A DNA stretch of 64,000 nucleotides from GCA-003244245 sp050699975 (GTDB lineage Bacteria; Actinomycetota; Actinomycetes; Mycobacteriales; Pseudonocardiaceae): positions 1-64,000 of the forward strand of contig JBOHGH010000003.1 in assembly GCA_050699975.1 (NCBI GenBank), in the 5' to 3' direction. The position numbers were made by a program, and so were the translations under genes. This document shows positions 59,311 through 64,000 of the stretch, one piece after another. The notes below the pieces were generated by a model. It searched no databases. It was not told where the DNA came from and saw only the letters and a program-made list of their open reading frames with translations. Within the stretch, counting starts at the first letter, position 1. Every line of letters begins with the position of its first letter.

Positions 59311-61188
59311 TTAGGGTGGGCGGACGACGCTGGCTGCGCTACCGCCGCGCCGGGTCGGTTCTCCGGCGGCGAGAACCTTGCCACCGGAAAGGAACTCCAG
59401 CGCTGAGGCCACGCCGATCTCCGGGCTGATCGTGATTGTGGGATCCAGCGGGGAGGTGTCGCTGATCGCGAACTTGTGCCCCAGCGTTTCCAGATCGGCT
59501 GTGACGGGCGCTGCGATGAACGCCGGCTCGGCCTGCGTGGTCTCGGCGTTGCGCTGCGAGGCGCGGGGTGCGGCGATCGCATCCGGCAGGCTCATGCTGA
59601 AGTCGATCCGGTTGACCAGGATCTGCAGCACCGTGGTGATGATCGTGGTGCCGCCCGGCGAGCCGACCGCGAGGAACGGCCGGCCGTCGCGCAGCACGAT
59701 GGTCGGCGACATGCTCGAGCGGGGCCGCTTGCCGGCCGCAGGCAGGTTGGGATCGGGGGCGCTGCCCTGCGTCGGCGCGAAGTTGAAGTCAGTGAGCTCG
59801 TTGTTGAGCAGGAAACCTCGGCCGGGAACCACGATCCCGCTGCCACCCAGCTGCTCGATCGTGTTGGTGTACGACACGACGTTGCCCGCACCGTCGGCGA
59901 CCACGAAGTGGTTGGTGTGGTGGCCCCGGTCGGGCACCGGGACGGCCGTGCCGGTGGGCTTGCAGTCACGCGAGCCGGCGAACGGGTCGCCCGGCGCGAC
60001 CGGGCTGGTGGCGGCTTTGGCCGGGTCGATGAGGCAGGCACGCTGGCGACTGAAAGATTTCGAGAGCAGCTGCTGCTGGGGCACGTCCACGTAGCGGGAG
60101 TCGCCGAGGTAGCGGTTGCGATCGGCGAACGCGAGCCGGCTGGCCTCCAGGTAGTGGTGCAGCGCCTGCGCCGGGCTCATCGCGGACAGGTCGACGTTGC
60201 CGAGGATGTTGAGCGCCTCGCCGTCGGTGATGCCGCCGCTGGAGGACGCCGCCATGCCGTACACGTCGAGGCCGCGGTAGTTCACATGCGTCGGGCCGAC
60301 GTCCAGCGCGCGGTAGGCACGCAGATCCGACAGTGTCATCGAGCCGGGCCTGGGCGCCAGCGTGGCGCCAGGAGCCAGCGGCAGCTGCTGTACGGCGTTG
60401 ACCAGGTCGGCGCCGATCGGGCCGCCGTAGAGCGCGCCTATCCCGCGCTTGCCGATCTCCCGATAGGTCTTCGCGAGGTCGGGATTGCGCAGTTCGGAGC
60501 CCACCGCGGGAAGCGTGCCGCCGGGCAGGAACAGTTTCGCCGTCGAGTCGAACTGGGCGAAACGCTTGGCGTTCTGCCGCGTCTGCTCCTGAAGTGTTGC
60601 GTCGACCACGAAGCCGCGTTCGGCGACCTGTACGGCCGGTCGCAGGTTCTCGGCGAGCCCGAAGCGGCCCCATCGCTGCAGCGCGCGCTGCCAGGTGGCC
60701 AGCGTGCCAGGCACGCCGACGGACAGTCCGCTGGTGACCGCGTCCGGCAAAGACATCGGCTGCCGGGTCGCCGGGTCGATGAACATCGACGGCCCGGCGG
60801 CGGCCGGCGCGGTCTCCCGCCCGTCGATTGTGGACACCCGGTGGGTGCGTGCGTCGTAGTGGACGAAGTAGCCGCCGCCACCGATGCCCGCGACGTAAGG
60901 GTCGGTCACGCCGAGCGTCGCGGCAACCGCGACCGCTGCATCGGCGGCAGTTCCGCCGTTGCGCAATACATCCAGGCCAGCCTGCGTCGACTCCGCGGTG
61001 TCCGAGACCACCGCGCCTCCGTACCCCTGCGCCACCGGTACCTTGGCTAGCGGGCGCGGTTGCAGCGCGGCTTGCGCGCCGCCCGCGGCCCCGGTGACCA
61101 GACCCGCCCCGAGCAGCAGCCCGGCGGCAAGTGCGGTGCCGAATCGACGTGCCCGCATCCGCGCCCCCAGCGATCGATGTTCCCGCAT
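59311..61188 (-). CDS. ggt: Secreted gamma-glutamyltransferase
   Basis: A 625-aa Ntn hydrolase made as a precursor. A signal peptide (TALAAGLLLGAGLVTGAAGG, cleavage probably after AQA near residue 40) directs export. The large-subunit motif SDTAESTQAGLDVLRNGGTAADAAVA is clear. The catalytic threonine is the first T of HTNHFVVAD (GHHTNHFVV, about 418). GSPGGTTIITTVLQILVN and the C-terminal PRASQRN follow. It would transfer or hydrolyse gamma-glutamyl groups from glutathione-like or glutamine substrates. ATG 61158 is an alternative start. Confidence 0.93.
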   Translation of the reverse strand: MREHRSLGARMRARRFGTALAAGLLLGAGLVTGAAGGAQAALQPRPLAKVPVAQGYGGAVVSDTAESTQAGLDVLRNGGTAADAAVAVAATLGVTDPYVAGIGGGGYFVHYDARTHRVSTIDGRETAPAAAGPSMFIDPATRQPMSLPDAVTSGLSVGVPGTLATWQRALQRWGRFGLAENLRPAVQVAERGFVVDATLQEQTRQNAKRFAQFDSTAKLFLPGGTLPAVGSELRNPDLAKTYREIGKRGIGALYGGPIGADLVNAVQQLPLAPGATLAPRPGSMTLSDLRAYRALDVGPTHVNYRGLDVYGMAASSSGGITDGEALNILGNVDLSAMSPAQALHHYLEASRLAFADRNRYLGDSRYVDVPQQQLLSKSFSRQRACLIDPAKAATSPVAPGDPFAGSRDCKPTGTAVPVPDRGHHTNHFVVADGAGNVVSYTNTIEQLGGSGIVVPGRGFLLNNELTDFNFAPTQGSAPDPNLPAAGKRPRSSMSPTIVLRDGRPFLAVGSPGGTTIITTVLQILVNRIDFSMSLPDAIAAPRASQRNAETTQAEPAFIAAPVTADLETLGHKFAISDTSPLDPTITISPEIGVASALEFLSGGKVLAAGEPTRRGGSAASVVRPP

Positions 61189-61547
61189 CGACTTCCCGCT
61201 TTGGGTTTACCCGCGCAGCGGCCACAGCGCCATCGTCCGAACGCGCGGCGCTAGGTCAGCGGCGGCTGGTCACACGTGGTACCACCGGAGACAGGTACCC
61301 GCCGCCCCCTTGTCGGCGGGTACCTGCTCGCCGGTCGGCCGACTCGGGCCAGCTCGACGAATCGGCGCCATGGCGAACAACTTCGTGCGCAGGTAGCTGT
61401 TCGCACGGGCGAACTAAGCCAGTCGCTGGTCGGCGGCTACCTTCGCTGTCGCCAAGCCGCCCCTGCGTGCTCACGCAGGAGCGGTGAGCAGTGTGAATGT
61501 AACGACTGAAGAACGACTGGAGCGTCGCTGGAACGGGGGTCGCTGAC
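61189..61547. other. Non-coding region with a 13-bp hairpin and decayed SARP-type boxes
   Basis: No gene supported in 359 bases. CAGGTACCCGCCG (61292-61304) pairs perfectly with CGGCGGGTACCTG (61314-61326). Around 61509-61540, CTGAAGA, CTGGAGC and CTGGAAC are spaced 11 bases apart. The surrounding sequence resembles the SARP gene upstream region at 62031-62075, as if that promoter had been duplicated. Confidence 0.5.
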
Positions 61548-61901
61548 TCAGCGCTGCCGCAGGGCGGCTGCCCAGAGCCCCTGCGCCCCATCCACCGGTA
61601 CCGGTGGATGGGCTTCCAGGTCGGCCAGCCCATGGATCCGCTCCGTTGAAGCCAGCACCAGCCGGGCACCCGTCTCGGTGGCGGTCGCCGAGACGTCGGC
61701 CGCGGACAGGCGCGGATTTACCGGCAATGGCACTGCACTCTGCCGCATCACGCCCGTGAAGGCGCTGACGAAGTCGGGACCGCCCGGCAGCATGATCAGG
61801 ACCCGCTCCCCGGGGCGCACGCCGAGTACACCCAGCGCAGCAGCTACCGCGGCCGCCCGGTCGGTTGGCTCCCCCGATGGTTGCGGATCGGAGTGGCTCA
61901 T
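61548..61901 (-). CDS. AMP-binding (acyl-CoA synthetase-like) N-terminal fragment
   Basis: 117 aa. After a short polar lead, GVLGVRPGERVLIMLPGGPDFVSAFTGVMRQSAVPLPVNPRLSAADVSATATETGARLVLA matches the first part of FadD-like adenylating enzymes. The protein stops before the ATP-binding P-loop and all catalytic motifs. It is either a truncated gene or a small stand-alone relative. ATG 61901 starts 181 bases from the divergent SARP gene. Confidence 0.6.
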   Translation of the reverse strand: MSHSDPQPSGEPTDRAAAVAAALGVLGVRPGERVLIMLPGGPDFVSAFTGVMRQSAVPLPVNPRLSAADVSATATETGARLVLASTERIHGLADLEAHPPVPVDGAQGLWAAALRQR

Positions 61902-62037
61902 CGAATCACCGGCACCGATTTCTGTCACAGGAAGTGACCGGACCCGAACGTGTAGTGAGCGGGTCGTTCGTGGGTGGTTATGATTTCGGCCACTGCTGCC
62001 TCCGCGTTTATCGGGGTACGCAGCATCGGTGTGACAA

Positions 62038-62066
62038 CTGAAGAGCAACTGAAGCGCCACTGGAGC
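62038..62066 (+). promoter_or_regulatory. Three 11-bp-phased heptamers before the SARP gene
   Basis: CTGAAGA (62038), CTGAAGC (62049) and CTGGAGC (62060) are direct repeats one helical turn apart, the layout of SARP/AfsR-type binding boxes. They end 16 bases before the GTG, so they may serve autoregulation. A clear -10 is not visible. Confidence 0.55.
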
Positions 62067-62082
62067 GGGGTCTGGAGGCACG

Positions 62083-64000
62083 GTGGAGTTCGCGATTCTC
62101 GGTTCGCTGGAGGTACTGGACCAGCACCGTCGCATCGAGGTGTCCAGTGCCAAGGAGCGGCTGCTGCTGGCCGTGCTCGTGGTGCACGCCAACGAGATTG
62201 TCTCGGCCGACCGGCTGATTGAGGCGCTCTGGGGAGCCGAACCACCAGCTACTGCCGCGAACACGTTGCAGACCTACATTTCCCACCTGCGCCGGGCGCT
62301 TGAGCCCGACCGTGCGGCGCGAGCTCAGGACGGCGTGCTTCGCACCCGCGGTCACGGCTACTCACTGGTCGTCGCACCCGGGGCGGTGGACGCCGTGCGG
62401 TTCGAGCAACTCGCCCGCGAGGGCCGTGACGCGCTGTCCGCCGACCCGCAGCGGGCGGCGGACACACTGAGCCGGGCGTTGGCGTTGTGGCGCGGCGAGC
62501 CGCTGGCGGAGTTCCGGTTCGAGTTGTTCGCCCAATCCGAGATCACCCGGCTCACCGAGCTGCGCGCCGTCGTACTGGAGGACCGCGCCGAGGCGGAGCT
62601 TGCCCTCGGGCGGCACGCCACGCTGTGCGGCGAGTTGAGCCGGGCGGTGGTGGAGCAGCCGCTGCGCGAGCGGCTGTGGTCCCAACTCATCCGGGCGCTG
62701 TACCGCTGCGGGCGGCAGGCCGAGGCGCTGGGCGCCTACTCGCGGCTGCGTGAGCAGCTCGTGGAGCAACTCGGCATCGAACCGAGCCCTGAGCTGGTTC
62801 GGCTGCATGAGGCCGTGCTGGCTCAGCGCCCGGACCTGGACTGGCGACCGCCACCGCCCCAGATCCAGATCCAGATCCAGCCCCTGCACCGGCCGGTGGA
62901 GCCTTTCGCGGCGGTGCACGTGCCGGCTTCCGACCAGCTGCTGCCTGCCGCCCATGCCGCGCTGGCTGCGCACGACTGGCCACCTGCTTTCGAGCTGCTG
63001 TCTGCTGCGGACCAGGCGGGGCAGCTGACCGCGGAGGACCTCGATGGCTTGGCCGAGGCGGCCTACTGGTCGGGGCGATACCGGGAGGCGCTGTCTGCGC
63101 GGCAGCGTGCCCACCATGCCTACCTGCAGGCCGGTGACCACCGCCGAGCCGCCGTGGCCGCGGTCATGCTCACGATCCAGCACGGAGCTTTTCAGCAGTT
63201 CGCGGTGGCCCGCGGCTGGTTCCAGCGCGCGCAGCGGTTGCTTGAGACCGAGCCCGATTGCGCCGAGCACGGCTACCTGTCTTGGGGCGCCACAATCGTC
63301 GCTCTGATCATGGACGACCATGAGAAGTGCCTGGCTGCCGCCCGGTCGACCTATGAGATGGGTGCACGACACGGCGTCGCCGATCTGCAGGCCATCGGGA
63401 TGGTGTTCCAAGGGGCGATTCTCATCCGCCGCGGACAGGTCGCGGAGGGACTAGCCCTGCATGACGAGGGGATGGCGATGGCCGTCAGCGGGGATCTTTC
63501 GCAGCTTGCCACCGTGCAGATCTACTGCCAAGTCATCCGCACCTGCTACGAGCTGGGTGACTACCGTCGCGCAGACGAATGGACCGAGGCCATCGAGGAC
63601 TGCTTCGTGCGCACCGGGCTGACCAGTTTTCCCGGCGACTGCGAGACCCACCGCATCAGTATCATGATCAGTCGCGGTGCTTGGACACTCGCCGAGCAGG
63701 AGGCTTACCGGGCCTGCGCACGCACGCAGTGCTTCGACCGAGCCCACCCCGGCCTCGCTTTCGCGAGCATTGGTGAGGTCCGGCTGCGGATCGGCGACCT
63801 CACCAGCGCCGAAGAGGCCTTCGCCAAGGCCGAGGAGCTAGGGGCGAGTCCACTGCCCGGCCGGGCCCGGTTCGAGCTGCTGCGCGGCCGTCCCGCCGAG
63901 GCCGCAGCGTTGATCAATGCTGCCCTGGCCGGCGAGGGCTGGGACCGCTTGGACCGCTCCCGGCTGCTTCCCGACCAGGTGACCATCGCACTGGCCGTCG
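62083..64000 (+). CDS. SARP-family transcriptional regulator (AfsR/BTAD), 3' end outside window
   Basis: The frame is open from GTG 62083 to the right edge (at least 639 aa). Residues 1-95 are an OmpR-type winged helix (FAILGSLEVLDQHRRIEV, KERLLLAVLVVHANEIVS, LWGAEPPATAANTLQTYISHLRRAL). Residues about 100-245 are the bacterial transcriptional activation domain (LWRGEPLAEFRFELFAQSEI, ELRAVVLEDRAEAELALG, LYRCGRQAEALGAYSRLREQ). A QIQIQIQ linker is followed by TPR-like helices. SARPs activate secondary-metabolite genes. No NB-ARC segment is seen before the edge. Confidence 0.88.
   Translation, partial: MEFAILGSLEVLDQHRRIEVSSAKERLLLAVLVVHANEIVSADRLIEALWGAEPPATAANTLQTYISHLRRALEPDRAARAQDGVLRTRGHGYSLVVAPGAVDAVRFEQLAREGRDALSADPQRAADTLSRALALWRGEPLAEFRFELFAQSEITRLTELRAVVLEDRAEAELALGRHATLCGELSRAVVEQPLRERLWSQLIRALYRCGRQAEALGAYSRLREQLVEQLGIEPSPELVRLHEAVLAQRPDLDWRPPPPQIQIQIQPLHRPVEPFAAVHVPASDQLLPAAHAALAAHDWPPAFELLSAADQAGQLTAEDLDGLAEAAYWSGRYREALSARQRAHHAYLQAGDHRRAAVAAVMLTIQHGAFQQFAVARGWFQRAQRLLETEPDCAEHGYLSWGATIVALIMDDHEKCLAAARSTYEMGARHGVADLQAIGMVFQGAILIRRGQVAEGLALHDEGMAMAVSGDLSQLATVQIYCQVIRTCYELGDYRRADEWTEAIEDCFVRTGLTSFPGDCETHRISIMISRGAWTLAEQEAYRACARTQCFDRAHPGLAFASIGEVRLRIGDLTSAEEAFAKAEELGASPLPGRARFELLRGRPAEAAALINAALAGEGWDRLDRSRLLPDQVTIALAV

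Noticed and set aside
59476..61050. 524-codon plus-strand frame opposite ggt
   Set aside because: Shadow of the gamma-glutamyltransferase, which carries the signal peptide and catalytic Thr motif.

Overview
The window is 64 kb of GC-rich actinobacterial chromosome. Several features point to a high-GC actinomycete of the Pseudonocardiales type: GAF-ANTAR, DUF397, DUF742 and SARP proteins, an F420 gene (cofC/fbiD), a lysine-tailed HU protein, a Nudix-phosphatase MutT1, many GTG starts, and many genes whose start codon lies 6-9 bases after a -10-like hexamer (leaderless mRNAs). The order is inferred from gene content, not from a search.

Layout. (1) 0-13.8 kb is branched-chain amino acid and serine biosynthesis: degraded leftovers at the edge, a GAF-ANTAR gene, ilvB-ilvN-ilvC, serA, a large secreted subtilase, leuB, two small DUF genes and cimA. 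ilvB and cimA are each preceded by what looks like a transcription attenuator with a leaderless 14-residue leader peptide. (2) 13.8-17.5 kb is accessory: a DoxX-like membrane protein, a vanadium haloperoxidase-like protein and a FAD monooxygenase. (3) 17.6-20.2 kb holds gltX, a HAD hydrolase, tRNA-Gln and tRNA-Glu, followed by a small insert with a hypothetical gene and a 1055-aa NB-ARC/TPR STAND protein. (4) 24.2-32.9 kb is core again: IclR regulator (NdgR type), leuC, leuD, hupB, mutT1, ppk, cofC, gpsA. (5) 32.6-41.3 kb is mixed: a methyltransferase that reads into gpsA antisense, a frameshifted membrane gene, a lipoprotein, a THUMP-like methyltransferase, a degraded phosphotransferase, cysteine dioxygenase plus rhodanese, an FMN-binding protein, and a LuxR regulator with a small ORF directly upstream.

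(6) 41.4-50.4 kb is the most interesting part: a compact biosynthetic cluster. A cupin/methionyl-tRNA-synthetase-like didomain protein, a FAD-dependent amine oxidase, a lysine N6-hydroxylase fused in frame to a class III aminotransferase, and an L-arginine amidinotransferase form one tightly packed transcription unit. An EamA-type exporter lies just upstream on the same strand, with a divergent XRE-cupin regulator. The first three activities match the known machinery that joins N6-hydroxylysine and glycine through an N-N bond and cleaves the product to hydrazinoacetate. The fused aminotransferase could return the aldehyde by-product to lysine, and the amidinotransferase could guanidinylate the hydrazine. 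That combination suggests an undescribed guanidino-hydrazine product.

(7) 50.4-59.2 kb is core: ddl, DUF742, DUF3515, a stand-alone Lrp ligand-binding protein, thiL, ung, rpmB, a DAK2 protein and recG. (8) 59.3-64 kb is accessory: a secreted gamma-glutamyltransferase, an AMP-binding fragment, and a SARP regulator that runs off the right edge with three 11-bp-phased boxes in front of it.
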